Source: Duganella sp. Root1480D1
GTDB lineage: Bacteria > Pseudomonadota > Gammaproteobacteria > Burkholderiales > Burkholderiaceae_D
Assembly: GCF_001427305.1 (NCBI RefSeq)
Contig: NZ_LMFZ01000008.1
Span: forward strand, 423 to 64,422
Reading direction: 5' to 3'
DNA: 64,000 nucleotides
The translations under genes were made by a program, and so were the position numbers. Positions 8,524-17,776 of the stretch are shown piece by piece. Below the pieces are notes generated by a model. The model saw only the letters and a list, made by a program, of their open reading frames with translations, was not told the origin of the DNA and made no database searches. The stretch's first letter is position 1, and each line of letters opens with the position of its first letter.

Positions 8524-10083
8524 ATGCACAAGACCATTAAGAAATGGCTGGCGGGGGTGACTGTCCTGTTGGCCTTCAGCGCAGCACTGCCTGTGCTGGC
8601 GCAAGATGCGAAGCCGGCAGAAGCGCCGGCTGCCGCTGCAACCGCTGCCGCTTCTGCGGCTGCCCCGGCCGCTCCGGCCGCAGCTCCAGCTGATGCCGCC
8701 GCGCCCGCTGCCGCTGCTGCGGCTCCAGCCGCCCCGGCTGCTGCACCGGCCGCCCCGGTTGCACAAAAGGGCGATACCGCCTGGATGTTCGTGGCGACCC
8801 TGCTGGTGATCATGATGACTATCCCGGGCCTGGCCCTGTTCTACGGCGGCCTGGTGCGCTCGAAGAACATGCTGTCCGTGCTGCTGCAGGTGTTCTTCGT
8901 GTTCGCGCTGATCATCGTGCTGTGGTGCCTGTATGGCTATTCGCTGGCCTTCACCGAAGGTAATGCCTTCTTCGGTGGCTTCAGCCGCTCGCTGCTGGCC
9001 GGTATCTATGATCCTGCCAAAGGCGCCTTCTCGGTGGCTGCGACCTTCAGCAAAGGCGTGGTGATCCCTGAATTCATCTATGTTGCCTTCCAGGGCACCT
9101 TCGCGGCCATTACCTGCGGCCTGATCGTCGGCGCGTTTGCAGAGCGCGTGCGCTTCTCCGCTGTGCTGGCCTTCATGGTGCTGTGGTTCACCTTCAGCTA
9201 CCTGCCGATCGCCCACATGGTCTGGTTCTGGACCGGCCCTGATGCGATCACCAATGCCGACACCCTGGCCAGCGAAACCGCCAAGGCCGGCTGGATCTTC
9301 CAGAAGGGCGCGCTGGACTTCGCCGGCGGCACCGTGGTGCACATCAATGCCGCTATCGCCGGCCTGGTGGGCGCGATCATGATCGGCAAGCGCGTTGGCT
9401 ACGGCCGCGACTCCATGGCTCCGCACTCGCTGACCATGACCATGATCGGCGCTTCGCTGCTGTGGGTGGGCTGGTTCGGCTTCAACGCCGGCTCGGCGCT
9501 GGAAGCTGGCGACATCGCTGCACTGGCTTTCGTCAACACCCTGCTGGCAACTGCCTGCGCAACCGTATCGTGGGTGTTCGGTGAGTGGCTCTTCAAGGGC
9601 AAGCCTTCCATGCTGGGCGGCGCGTCCGGCGCGGTGGCCGGCCTGGTGGCGATCACCCCGGCTTGCGGCTTCGTCGGTCCGATGGGCGCACTGGCAATCG
9701 GCCTGTTGGCCGGCATCATCTGCCTGTGGGGCGTGAATGGCCTGAAGCGCCTGATCGGTGCCGATGACTCGCTGGACGTGTTCGGCGTGCACGGCGTGGG
9801 CGGTATCCTGGGTGCGATCCTGACGGGTGTGTTCGCTGCACCATCTTTGGGCGGCCAGGGCGTATTTGACTACGTTGCCAACAAGGCAAGTGCTGATTAC
9901 TCGATCAGCGGCCAGGTGATCACCCAGGCAACTGCCGTTGGTGTCACCATCGTGTGGTCGGCAGTGGTTGCCTTCGTGGCATACAAACTGGTCGATATCG
10001 TGATCGGCCTGCGTGTGCCGGAAGAAGAAGAGCGCGAGGGCCTGGACATCACCAGCCACGGCGAATCGGCTTACCACGCTTAA
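8524..10083 (+). CDS. amtB: ammonium transporter AmtB with signal peptide and Ala/Pro linker
   Basis: 519 residues from ATG 8524; an in-frame GTG sits directly before it at 8521, and AGGGGAA upstream suits the ATG better. A signal peptide (to about residue 26) is followed by roughly 50 residues of almost pure Ala/Pro, then eleven membrane spans of the Amt/Mep/Rh family starting at TAWMFVATLLVIMMTIPGLALFYGG. Conserved features include AFQGTFAAITCGLIVGAFAER, the twin-histidine region (DFAGGTVVHINAA and FGVHGVGGILGAI). It conducts ammonium across the inner membrane under GlnK control. The linker makes it longer than the E. coli protein; similar tails occur in Burkholderiales AmtB. Confidence 0.95.
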   Translation: MHKTIKKWLAGVTVLLAFSAALPVLAQDAKPAEAPAAAATAAASAAAPAAPAAAPADAAAPAAAAAAPAAPAAAPAAPVAQKGDTAWMFVATLLVIMMTIPGLALFYGGLVRSKNMLSVLLQVFFVFALIIVLWCLYGYSLAFTEGNAFFGGFSRSLLAGIYDPAKGAFSVAATFSKGVVIPEFIYVAFQGTFAAITCGLIVGAFAERVRFSAVLAFMVLWFTFSYLPIAHMVWFWTGPDAITNADTLASETAKAGWIFQKGALDFAGGTVVHINAAIAGLVGAIMIGKRVGYGRDSMAPHSLTMTMIGASLLWVGWFGFNAGSALEAGDIAALAFVNTLLATACATVSWVFGEWLFKGKPSMLGGASGAVAGLVAITPACGFVGPMGALAIGLLAGIICLWGVNGLKRLIGADDSLDVFGVHGVGGILGAILTGVFAAPSLGGQGVFDYVANKASADYSISGQVITQATAVGVTIVWSAVVAFVAYKLVDIVIGLRVPEEEEREGLDITSHGESAYHA

Positions 10084-10088
10084 AGTCC

Positions 10089-10145
10089 GGGTCAGGCACC
10101 CCAACAAGACATGGCTGCGCCATGTCTTGTCAGGGTGCCAGACCC
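10089..10145 (+). repeat. nested inverted repeat behind amtB
   Basis: Outer arms GGGTCAGGCACCC (10089-10101) and GGGTGCCAGACCC (10133-10145) pair with one mismatch and enclose a perfect 11-bp stem ACAAGACATGG/CCATGTCTTGT around a 5-nt loop. It starts 6 bp after the amtB stop and just before a terminator. The GTCAGGCACC/GTCTGACC vocabulary recurs at four other junctions in this window, suggesting a dispersed repeat family. Confidence 0.75.
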
Positions 10146-10150
10146 CTGAC

Positions 10151-10173
10151 GCCCCCGTTCGGGGGCTTTTTTT
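10151..10173 (+). terminator. rho-independent terminator of torF-glnK-amtB
   Basis: Perfect stem GCCCCC/GGGGGC with a short loop, followed by seven T residues. Confidence 0.9.
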
Positions 10174-10250
10174 GTTCCAAAAGTATCTTTTAATTGGCGG
10201 TTTTGCCCCAAAATGGAGAGTCTGCAAATACCAACCCGCAAGGAAGTCAC

Positions 10251-11549
10251 ATGGTTCCCCATCTCGTCACGGCCCTGACCGGGCCGTTACTGGATCTTGA
10301 AGAAAAGATCATTGCCGCTACCCCTGCTATTGAACGGTGGTTCCGCCTCGAGTGGCAGGAGCATACGCCGCCGTTCTATGCGTCGGTAGACCTGCGCAAT
10401 GCCGGCTACAAGCTGGCCCCGGTGGATACCAACCTGTTCCCGGGCGGCTTCCATTTCCTGGCCAATGAAATGCTCCCTCTTTCGGTGCAGGCGGCCATGG
10501 CGGCGATCGACAAATATTGTCCGGATGCCCGCAACCTGCTGCTGATCCCGGAAATCAAACCGCGCCACCCGACCTATTTCCAGGGCGTGGCGCGCCTGAT
10601 GCAGATCTTCCGTCAGACTGGCCTCAGCGTGCGTTTTGGCACGCTGGACCCGTCCATCACCCAGCCGACGCCGCTGGCGCTGCCTGACGGCAACATGCTG
10701 GTGGTGGAGCCGCTGGTGCGCTCGCCTAACGGCCGCCGCCTTGGGCTGAAGGATTTCGACCCTTGCACCATCCTGCTGAATAACGACCTGTCGGCCGGCA
10801 TCCCGGACATCCTGACCAACCTGCATGAGCAAAGCCTGTTGCCGCCTTTGCATGCCGGATGGGCAATTCGCCGCAAGTCCAACCACTTCAATGCCTATGA
10901 CGAGGTGGCGAAGAAGTTCGGCAAATTGATCGGCGTCGATCCGTGGATGGTCAACCCGTTCCACGCCAAGTGCGGCGCGGTGGACCTGGCAACCGGTGAA
11001 GGGCAGGAGTGCCTGGCGTCGTCGGTCGATGCGGTTCTGGCCAAGATTCGCAAGAAGTACAAGGAATACGGCATCAAGGAGAAGCCTTTCGTCATCATCA
11101 AGCCGGATGCCGGCACTTATGGCAAGGGCATCATCACGGTTCGCGATGCGGCTGAGCTGAAAGCGTTGTCGGAAGAGCAGCGCAAGCGCATGACCGTGAT
11201 CAAGGATGGCAAGGCGGTGACCGACCTGAATATCCAGGAGGGCGTGCCGACCTTCGAAAGCATCAAGGAGGCGTTTGCGGAGCCGGTGGTCTATATGATC
11301 GACCGCTATGTAGTGGGCGGCTTCTACCGCGTGCATGGCGAGAAGGGAGCGGACCAGAATTTGAACGCGCCGGGCTCGCAATTCGTGCCGCTGGCTTTCG
11401 CGCAGCAACATGCGGTGCCGGATGTGAAAGCCAAGCCGGGGACTGCGGTGCCGAATCGGTTCTATGTGTATGGCGTGGTGGCGAGGCTGGCGTTGCTGGC
11501 GGCGTCGCTCGAGATGGAGCGTACTGACCCGGATCCGGAGGTCTACTAG
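10251..11549 (+). CDS. gshA: glutamate-cysteine ligase (betaproteobacterial type)
   Basis: 432 residues from ATG 10251, preceded by AAGGAAG at a good distance; the reading frame is open further upstream but only into the amtB terminator region. Recognised by NAGYKLAPVDTNLFPGGFH, RRKSNHFNAYDEVA, FVIIKPDAGTYGKGI (ATP-grasp-like nucleotide site, about 280-295) and YMIDRYVVGGFYRVH. It matches the proteobacterial glutamate-cysteine ligase family (TIGR02049-like) and not the E. coli GshA type. It makes gamma-glutamylcysteine in the cytosol, the first step of glutathione synthesis. gshB follows after a repeat element. Confidence 0.9.
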   Translation: MVPHLVTALTGPLLDLEEKIIAATPAIERWFRLEWQEHTPPFYASVDLRNAGYKLAPVDTNLFPGGFHFLANEMLPLSVQAAMAAIDKYCPDARNLLLIPEIKPRHPTYFQGVARLMQIFRQTGLSVRFGTLDPSITQPTPLALPDGNMLVVEPLVRSPNGRRLGLKDFDPCTILLNNDLSAGIPDILTNLHEQSLLPPLHAGWAIRRKSNHFNAYDEVAKKFGKLIGVDPWMVNPFHAKCGAVDLATGEGQECLASSVDAVLAKIRKKYKEYGIKEKPFVIIKPDAGTYGKGIITVRDAAELKALSEEQRKRMTVIKDGKAVTDLNIQEGVPTFESIKEAFAEPVVYMIDRYVVGGFYRVHGEKGADQNLNAPGSQFVPLAFAQQHAVPDVKAKPGTAVPNRFYVYGVVARLALLAASLEMERTDPDPEVY

Positions 11550-11629
11550 AACCGGTAAGCCGGTGTCAGACCCGCGGAGTCTGACACCCTATAACGCGGC
11601 GGCTGCGGCCAGACACGGATTTGCCGGTT
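11550..11629 (+). repeat. about 80-bp element starting directly after the gshA stop
   Basis: The element begins with AACCGGTAAGCC immediately behind the TAG of gshA, continues with the dyad GGTGTCAGA...TCTGACACC (11562-11588), a GC-rich middle (ACGCGGCGGCTGCG) and ends in GGATTTGCCGGTT followed by more T. The same order of blocks is found between gatA and gatC (27528-27606), and the same ends flank a larger copy at 24271-24416. Confidence 0.75.
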
Positions 11630-11667
11630 TTCGGCTAGAATCAGTTGTTACATTTTTGGACTAATCC

Positions 11668-12618
11668 ATGAAAATCGCCTTCCTCGCCGACCCGCTGTCC
11701 AGCTTCAAGATCTACAAGGACTCCACCTTCGCCATGATGGCCGAGGCGGCGCGCCGCGGGCATGAGGTGTATGCCTTCCAGCAGCGCCACATGGCGCTCA
11801 AGGAAGGCAAGGTCACGGCCCACGTCTCGCGCATCGAGATGACCGGCGACGCCAAAGACTGGTACCGGGCCGCGCCATCGGAAGACACCAGCCTGGCCGC
11901 TTTCGACGCGGTGATCCAGCGCAAGGACCCGCCGTTCGACATGGAATACGTCTACGGCACCTATTTGCTGCAACTGGCGGAAAAACAAGGCGCGAAAGTG
12001 TTCAACAAGCCTTCCGCCATCCGCGACCACAATGAAAAGCTGTCCATCGCCCAGTTTTCGCAATTCACCGCGCCGACCCTGGTCACCAGCGACGAAACCC
12101 GCCTGCGCGATTTCCAGGCCGAACACGGCGACGTGATCCTGAAGCCGCTGGACGGCATGGGCGGCGCCGGCATCTTCCGTGTGAAGGCCGATGGCCTGAA
12201 CCTGGGCTCCATCATCGAGACCCTGACCCAGCTCGGCAGCCGTACCATCATGGCGCAGCGCTACATTCCCGACATCGTGAAGGGTGACAAGCGCATCCTG
12301 CTGATCGACGGCAAGCCGGTGCCTTACTGCCTGGCGCGCATCCCGCAAGCGGGCGAAGTGCGCGGCAACCTGGCCGCTGGCGGCACCGGCGTGGCGCAGC
12401 CGCTGTCGCAGCGCGACCGCGAAATCGCCGAGGCGCTGGGGCCGGAATTGGCTGCCCGTGGCCTGTTGCTGGTAGGATTAGACGTGATCGGCGATTACCT
12501 CACCGAGGTAAACGTCACCAGCCCGACCTGTTTCCAGGAGATCACCCAGCAGACTGGCTTCCAGGTCGCGTCCATGTTCATCGACGCGGTGGAAGCCCGG
12601 GCAGGCCAGCAAGGATAA
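11668..12618 (+). CDS. gshB: glutathione synthetase
   Basis: 316 residues, the usual GshB length. N-terminus MKIAFLADPLSSFKIYKDSTFAMMAEA is the typical GshB start; the ATP-grasp domain shows DVILKPLDGMGGAGIFRV (about 150-170), RYIPDIVKGDKRILLIDG, and the C-terminal TEVNVTSPTCFQEI. It joins gamma-glutamylcysteine and glycine with ATP. Only 2 bp separate it from the PTS EIIA gene, so gshB and the regulatory PTS genes are probably one transcript, an arrangement usual in betaproteobacteria. Confidence 0.96.
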   Translation: MKIAFLADPLSSFKIYKDSTFAMMAEAARRGHEVYAFQQRHMALKEGKVTAHVSRIEMTGDAKDWYRAAPSEDTSLAAFDAVIQRKDPPFDMEYVYGTYLLQLAEKQGAKVFNKPSAIRDHNEKLSIAQFSQFTAPTLVTSDETRLRDFQAEHGDVILKPLDGMGGAGIFRVKADGLNLGSIIETLTQLGSRTIMAQRYIPDIVKGDKRILLIDGKPVPYCLARIPQAGEVRGNLAAGGTGVAQPLSQRDREIAEALGPELAARGLLLVGLDVIGDYLTEVNVTSPTCFQEITQQTGFQVASMFIDAVEARAGQQG

Positions 12619-12620
12619 AC

Positions 12621-13022
12621 ATGGTAGGGATTTTATTGATGACACACGCGCCGCTGGGCCAGGCTTTCCTGGCCGCCGCAGCGCATGTGTTCCGGGCCCC
12701 GGTTGAAAAACTGGAGGCAATCGACGTGCTGGCAGACCAGGACCTGAACGAAGTGCAGCAGTTGGCGCGTGAAGCCATCAAGCGCCTCGATACCGGTGCC
12801 GGCGTGCTGGTCATGACCGATATCAAAGGCGGCACGCCCGCCAATTGCTGTAACAAGCTGGCCGATGCCGGCCAGGTCGAGGTGGTCGCGGGCATCAGCC
12901 TTCCCATGCTGCTGCGCGCCATCACCTACCGTACCGATACGCTGGACGTAGTAGTGGAAATGGCCCTGGCTGGCGCGCAGAATGGCGCGGTCAAGGTCGA
13001 TAATCGTATCCGAGTCAACTAA
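12621..13022 (+). CDS. PTS EIIA component, mannose/fructose (EIIA-Man) type
   Basis: 133 residues forming a single EIIA-Man domain. The phosphorylatable histidine lies in LLMTHAPLGQAF (His9/10 region), and TDIKGGTPANCCNKLA (about 55-71) is the second family block. No IIB, IIC or IID domain is attached and none is encoded nearby, so it probably acts as a phosphorylation-dependent regulator instead of a sugar carrier. It sits between gshB and ptsH. Confidence 0.92.
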   Translation: MVGILLMTHAPLGQAFLAAAAHVFRAPVEKLEAIDVLADQDLNEVQQLAREAIKRLDTGAGVLVMTDIKGGTPANCCNKLADAGQVEVVAGISLPMLLRAITYRTDTLDVVVEMALAGAQNGAVKVDNRIRVN

Positions 13023-13035
13023 ACAAAACTAAAAC

Positions 13036-13305
13036 ATGATTCAGCAAGAACTTGAAATTATCAACAAGCTCGGATTGCATGCACGTGCTTCTGCAAAATT
13101 CACCCAACTGGCAGCCAAGTTCCAAAGCGATGTCTGGCTGTCGCGTAACGGCCGCCGCATCAACGCCAAGTCCATCATGGGCGTGATGATGCTGGCTGCT
13201 GGCAAGGGCGCCAAAGTCCTGCTGGAAGCGGACGGCGCCGATGAACAGGATTGCATCAACGCCCTGGCCGCACTGGTCAACGACAAGTTCGGCGAAGGCG
13301 AGTAA
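13036..13305 (+). CDS. ptsH: phosphocarrier protein HPr
   Basis: 89 residues. The active-site stretch NKLGLHARASAKF carries the phosphorylated histidine at about residue 15, and AKSIMGVMMLAA carries the regulatory-site serine at about 46. A Ser in this motif is compatible with control by HPr kinase, which many betaproteobacteria encode; that gene is not in the window. Its TAA stop directly abuts the ATG of ptsI. Confidence 0.96.
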   Translation: MIQQELEIINKLGLHARASAKFTQLAAKFQSDVWLSRNGRRINAKSIMGVMMLAAGKGAKVLLEADGADEQDCINALAALVNDKFGEGE

Positions 13306-15072
13306 ATGCGGGACGGCAGCCCGATGGCATCGTTCTCCCTCCACGGAATTCCGGTTTCGCGAGGCATCGCGATCGGCCGCGCGCATATCCTTGCGCCGGC
13401 GGCGCTCGATGTAAAGCACTACCTGATCTCCGAGGAGCACGTGGAAGCGGAAGTGAAGCGCCTGCAGCAGGCGCTGGCTGCCGTGCACCGCGAGCTGCAA
13501 ACGCTGTGGAATGAGTTGCCGAAGGATGCCCCGACCGAGCTGGGTGCGTTCATCGACGTGCATGCGCTGATCCTGTCGGACCCGATGATTTCCGAAGCGC
13601 CGCTGGACATCATCCGCAGCCGCCATTACAACGCCGAATGGGCGCTGTTGACCCAGATCGACGAACTGTCGGCGCAATTCGACGAAATCGAAGACCCCTA
13701 CCTGCGCGAGCGCAAGGCCGACATCCAGCAGGTCGCCGAGCGGGTACTGAAAGTCCTGATGGGCAGCGAACCGCTGCTGCCGAAACAGGCGGAGCTCGAA
13801 GGCGATGAATTCCTGGCCCAGATGATCGTGGTGGCCCACGATATCTCGCCGGCCGACATGCTGAAATTCCGCGACCGCTCCTTTATCGGCTTCGTGACCG
13901 ATGTGGGCGGCCAGAACTCGCATACCGCCATCGTGGCGCGTTCGCTCGACATTCCGGCCGCTGTCGGCATGTCGCAGGCGTCCACCCTGATCCAGCAGGA
14001 TGACTGGGTGATCATCGACGGCGACGCCGGCGTAGTGATCGTCACCCCAAGCGCGCAAGTGCTGGAGCAGTACCGCGAGCGCCAGCTGGCAGCGATGCGC
14101 GCCCGCAAGAAGCTGGGCAAGCTGAAAAAGACCCCGGCCGTGACCAGGGACGGCACGCAGATCGCACTGATGGCGAACATCGAATTGCCGGAGGACTGCG
14201 AGCACGCGATGGAGTCGGGCGCAAACGGCGTCGGCCTGTTCCGCTCCGAATTCCTGTTCATGGGGCGCGACGGCGACATGCCGTCGGAGGATGAACAATA
14301 CGAGCAGTACGCCAAGGCCGTGCTGGCCATGAAGGGCCGCCCGGTCACCATCCGCACGCTCGATATCGGCGCCGACAAGCCGCTGGACCAGATGGAGCAC
14401 ACCGCGCTCAATCCGGCCCTGGGCTTGCGCGCCATCCGCTACTGCCTGGCGGAGCCGCAGATCTTCCTGACCCAGTTGCGCGCCATCCTGCGCGCCTCGG
14501 TGCACGGCAAGGTGCGCATCCTGATCCCGATGATGGCGCACGCCTTCGAGATCGACCAGTCGCTGGCGATGATCAAGCGCGCCAAGACGCAGCTTGACGA
14601 AAGAGGGGAGAAGTACGACCCCGAGGTGCCGGTCGGCGCCATGATCGAAATTCCTGCGGCCGCGCTGGCGCTGCCGATGTTCGTCAAGAAGATGGACTTC
14701 CTGTCCATCGGCACCAATGACCTGATCCAGTACACGCTGGCGATCGACCGCGTGGATTACGAAGTGGCGCACCTGTACGACCCGCTGCATCCTGCGATCC
14801 TGCAGCTGATTGCGATGACCATCGCCGCCGGCCACAAAGCCGGCATCGAAGTGGCCGTGTGCGGCGAAATGGCGGGCGACGCCAAGATGACCCGCCTGCT
14901 GCTGGGCATGGGTTTGCGCGAATTCTCGATGCACCCGTCGCAGCTGCTGGCGGTCAAGCAGGAAATCCTGAACAGCGACCTGGAACAGATTGCGCCGCAG
15001 ATGCGCAAGATCATGCGCGGCATGGATCCTGAAACGATTGCCGACGCAGTCAACGCCCTGCAAGCCCTGTAA
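13306..15072 (+). CDS. ptsI: phosphoenolpyruvate-protein phosphotransferase (enzyme I)
   Basis: 588 residues, normal for enzyme I. The N-terminal HPr-binding/phosphohistidine part carries GGQNSHTAIVARSLDIPAAVG (active His near residue 208), the TIM-barrel PEP-binding domain shows GVGLFRSEFLFM, IRTLDIGADKP, and VCGEMAGD with the catalytic cysteine near 521. It transfers phosphate from PEP to HPr. The ATG at 13306 immediately follows the ptsH stop with GAAGG upstream; a second in-frame ATG is at 13324. With the adjacent HPr and EIIA it forms a complete phosphorelay lacking a permease. Confidence 0.96.
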   Translation: MRDGSPMASFSLHGIPVSRGIAIGRAHILAPAALDVKHYLISEEHVEAEVKRLQQALAAVHRELQTLWNELPKDAPTELGAFIDVHALILSDPMISEAPLDIIRSRHYNAEWALLTQIDELSAQFDEIEDPYLRERKADIQQVAERVLKVLMGSEPLLPKQAELEGDEFLAQMIVVAHDISPADMLKFRDRSFIGFVTDVGGQNSHTAIVARSLDIPAAVGMSQASTLIQQDDWVIIDGDAGVVIVTPSAQVLEQYRERQLAAMRARKKLGKLKKTPAVTRDGTQIALMANIELPEDCEHAMESGANGVGLFRSEFLFMGRDGDMPSEDEQYEQYAKAVLAMKGRPVTIRTLDIGADKPLDQMEHTALNPALGLRAIRYCLAEPQIFLTQLRAILRASVHGKVRILIPMMAHAFEIDQSLAMIKRAKTQLDERGEKYDPEVPVGAMIEIPAAALALPMFVKKMDFLSIGTNDLIQYTLAIDRVDYEVAHLYDPLHPAILQLIAMTIAAGHKAGIEVAVCGEMAGDAKMTRLLLGMGLREFSMHPSQLLAVKQEILNSDLEQIAPQMRKIMRGMDPETIADAVNALQAL

Positions 15073-15099
15073 GACAACCTCATTTATCACCGGATTCAC

Positions 15100-16257
15100 A
15101 TGCCTTCGATTGGAATCGTCTCGCCGCAGACAATGCACTTTGCGGAACCCCTTCAGCTACAGAGCGGAGCGTCCCTGCGCGACTATATGCTGATGTACGA
15201 GACCTATGGCACGCTGAATGCGGACAAGTCCAATGCGGTACTGGTGTGCCACGCGCTGAACGCGTCGCACCACGTGGCCGGCTACTACGCCGACAACCCT
15301 AAGAACGTGGGATGGTGGGACAATATGGTCGGCCCGGGCAAGGCGCTCGATACCGACAAGTTCTTCGTCATCGGCATCAACAATCTCGGGTCCTGCTTTG
15401 GTTCGACCGGCCCGATGCACATCAATCCGGAAACGGGCAAGCAATACGGCGCCGCTTTCCCGGTGGTGACGGTGGAGGATTGGGTGGCCGCGCAGGCGCG
15501 CCTGGCCGACCAACTGGGCATCCGGCAGTTTGCCGCCGTGATGGGCGGCTCGCTGGGCGGCATGCAAGCCCTGGCCTGGTCCATCATGTATCCCGAGCGC
15601 CTGCGCCACTGCCTGGTGATCGCTTCCACGCCGAAGCTGTCGGCACAGAACATTGCCTTCAACGACGTGGCGCGCCAGGCCATCCTGTCCGACCCGGATT
15701 ACCATGGCGGCGATTTCTACGAGCACGGCGTCGTGCCGAAGAACGGGCTGAAAGTGGCGCGCATGATCGGCCACATCACTTACCTGTCGGACGACGACAT
15801 GGCCGAGAAGTTCGGCCGCAAGCTGCGCGATATTGCAGCCAGCGGCGGCGACTACAAGTTCGGCTTCGGCATCGACTTCGAGATCGAGTCCTACCTGCGC
15901 TACCAGGGCGACAAGTTCGCCGAGTACTTTGACGCCAATACCTACCTGCTGATCACCAAGGCGCTCGACTATTTCGACCCGGCGCGCAAGTTCGACGGCG
16001 ACCTGACCAGGACCCTGGCCTCTACCCGCGCCAAGTTCTTTCTCGCTTCCTTCACCACCGACTGGCGCTTCTCGCCGGAGCGCAGCCGCGAGATCGTGCA
16101 GGCCTTGCTGGCCAACCGCCGCGAGGTGACTTACGCCGAGATCGATGCACCGCACGGCCACGATGCCTTCCTGCTCGAAGATGCGCGCTACATGAACATG
16201 GTACGCGCCTACTACGAGCAAGTGTGGAAAGAAACGAACAAGGAACAAGCAGCATGA
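15100..16257 (+). CDS. metX: homoserine O-acyltransferase MetX
   Basis: 385 residues of the alpha/beta-hydrolase fold. Motifs: [17 protein letters not shown] near 47, the nucleophile elbow [12 protein letters not shown] with Ser near 149, and the C-terminal catalytic His in [12 protein letters not shown] near 361. It acylates homoserine for methionine synthesis; whether acetyl- or succinyl-CoA is used cannot be settled by eye. The ATG of metW overlaps its TGA (ATGA), indicating translational coupling, and metX-metW is a conserved pair in betaproteobacteria. Confidence 0.93.
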   Translation: MPSIGIVSPQTMHFAEPLQLQSGASLRDYMLMYETYGTLNADKSNAVLVCHALNASHHVAGYYADNPKNVGWWDNMVGPGKALDTDKFFVIGINNLGSCFGSTGPMHINPETGKQYGAAFPVVTVEDWVAAQARLADQLGIRQFAAVMGGSLGGMQALAWSIMYPERLRHCLVIASTPKLSAQNIAFNDVARQAILSDPDYHGGDFYEHGVVPKNGLKVARMIGHITYLSDDDMAEKFGRKLRDIAASGGDYKFGFGIDFEIESYLRYQGDKFAEYFDANTYLLITKALDYFDPARKFDGDLTRTLASTRAKFFLASFTTDWRFSPERSREIVQALLANRREVTYAEIDAPHGHDAFLLEDARYMNMVRAYYEQVWKETNKEQAA

Positions 16258-16880
16258 CTTTCGATGACCTGAGCAGCGCCCGTCCCGACCTGGCTTTCAT
16301 TGCGCACTGGGTGCGCGAAGGCGCCCACGTGCTCGACGTGGGTTGCGGCGATGGCGTGATGATGGATTACCTGCAGACCGGCAAGCGTTGCACCGGCTAC
16401 GGCCTGGAATTGGCGGACGAGCAGGTGCTGGCATCGACCCAGCGCGGCGTGCGCGTGATCCAGCAGGACTTCGAGAACGGCCTGGGCATCTTCGGCGACA
16501 ACTCCTTCGATACGGTGTTGTGCCTGTCCTCGCTGCAGATGATGAAGCACGTGGAAGACCTGCTGCGCGACATCGTGCGCGTGGGCCGCGAAGCCATCGT
16601 GTCCTTCCCTAATTTCGCTTACTGGCCGCACCGCGTGGCGCTGATGAAAGGGCGCATGCCGGTTTCCAAGTCGCTGCCTTATCAATGGCACGACACGCCG
16701 AACGTGCGCTGCGCCACCATCTACGATTTCCAGGAACTGGCGGAAGAGGTGGGCCTGGAAGTGATCGAATGCGTGGCGCTGGCCGAGGGCAAGACGGTCT
16801 CGGTACTGCCTAACTTGCGCGGCGATTTGGCCGTGTTCCGTTTGCGGAAAAAGCAATCCAGCCAAGCTGTGTTATCTTAA
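16254..16880 (+). CDS. metW: methionine biosynthesis protein MetW
   Basis: 208 residues with a class I methyltransferase fold: [15 protein letters not shown] (SAM-binding loop, about 28-42), [13 protein letters not shown], and [27 protein letters not shown]. MetW is required together with MetX for homoserine acylation in many proteobacteria, although its methyltransferase activity has not been clearly shown. Start chosen at ATG 16254, which overlaps the metX stop by 4 bp. Confidence 0.94.
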   Translation: MTFDDLSSARPDLAFIAHWVREGAHVLDVGCGDGVMMDYLQTGKRCTGYGLELADEQVLASTQRGVRVIQQDFENGLGIFGDNSFDTVLCLSSLQMMKHVEDLLRDIVRVGREAIVSFPNFAYWPHRVALMKGRMPVSKSLPYQWHDTPNVRCATIYDFQELAEEVGLEVIECVALAEGKTVSVLPNLRGDLAVFRLRKKQSSQAVLS

Positions 16881-16884
16881 AGCC

Positions 16885-17775
16885 ATGAAGAAGTTCAAGC
16901 TCACTCTTATTGCGCTGGCGCTGGCCGCCGGCACTGTGTCGGCCCAGCCTCCGGCGCCGATGAACCCAAAAGCTGACGGCATTCCCGTCACCAAGCTTTC
17001 CCGCCTGCGCGTCTTTGCCGATGAGCAAGACATGGACCAGCAGTCCAAGCTGCAATACTCCCAGCTGCTGAACGAAGCCAAGCAGAAGGAAGCGCTGGTG
17101 CCGGAATCCGATCCGCAGGTCAAGCGCCTGCGCGCCATTGCGGCCCGCATCGTACCCAATGCCCAGCGCTGGAACCCGTCGGCCGCCAACTGGCAATGGG
17201 AAGTCAACCTGCTCAATTCCGATCAGGTCAATGCCTTCTGCATGCCGGGCGGCCGCATCGCTTTCTTTACCGGCATCCTGACCAAGCTGAACCTGACCGA
17301 CGACGAAGTGGCGATGGTGATGGGCCACGAAATCGCCCACGCGCTGCGCGAGCATGCCCGCAAGCGCGCCGTGCAATCGACTGCCGTGTCGCTGGCCAGC
17401 AAGCTGGGTGGGGCAGTGCTGTCGTCCTACCTCGGCATTGACCCGCGCATCACCGATGCCGGCGCCAACGTTGCCGGCCAACTGACCGTGATGAAGTTCT
17501 CGCGCGGCGACGAGACGGAATCGGACCTGGTCGGCATCGACCTGGCCGCCCGCGCCGGCTTCGATCCGCGTGCCGGGATCGCCCTGTGGCAGAAGATGAG
17601 CGCCGTCAATGCGCAGCAGCCGATGGAATTCCTGTCGACCCACCCAAGCGGCAATTCGCGCATCCAGGACATGCAGAAGCAGATGCCGCTGGTGCTGCCG
17701 GTCTACGCCCGCCAGCGCGGCCTGGACGTGAACAAGCTGCCGCCTTACCAGACCTCCCCGCTGCCGAAGTCCTGA
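16885..17775 (+). CDS. M48 family metalloprotease, periplasmic
   Basis: 296 residues with a signal peptide (LIALALAAGTVSAQ, cleavage near 21). The zinc motif HEIAH lies near 150 (MVMGHEIAHALREHARKRA), and the third ligand is probably the Glu of ETESDLVGIDLAARAG near 213. It has no membrane spans after the signal and no TPR repeats, so it resembles the small periplasmic LoiP/YggG-like M48 proteins linked to outer-membrane quality control. It follows metW by 4 bp and precedes an rRNA pseudouridine synthase by 1 bp; the functional link is unclear. Confidence 0.9.
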   Translation: MKKFKLTLIALALAAGTVSAQPPAPMNPKADGIPVTKLSRLRVFADEQDMDQQSKLQYSQLLNEAKQKEALVPESDPQVKRLRAIAARIVPNAQRWNPSAANWQWEVNLLNSDQVNAFCMPGGRIAFFTGILTKLNLTDDEVAMVMGHEIAHALREHARKRAVQSTAVSLASKLGGAVLSSYLGIDPRITDAGANVAGQLTVMKFSRGDETESDLVGIDLAARAGFDPRAGIALWQKMSAVNAQQPMEFLSTHPSGNSRIQDMQKQMPLVLPVYARQRGLDVNKLPPYQTSPLPKS

Positions 17776-17776
17776 A

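Noticed and set aside
15073..15099. SAM or SAH riboswitch before metX
   Set aside because: Only 27 bp lie between ptsI and metX, too short for a known riboswitch.
13015..15138. 707-codon open frame antisense to ptsH-ptsI
   Set aside because: Same composition artefact (His, Gln, Arg, Val-rich); the plus strand carries all enzyme I and HPr motifs.
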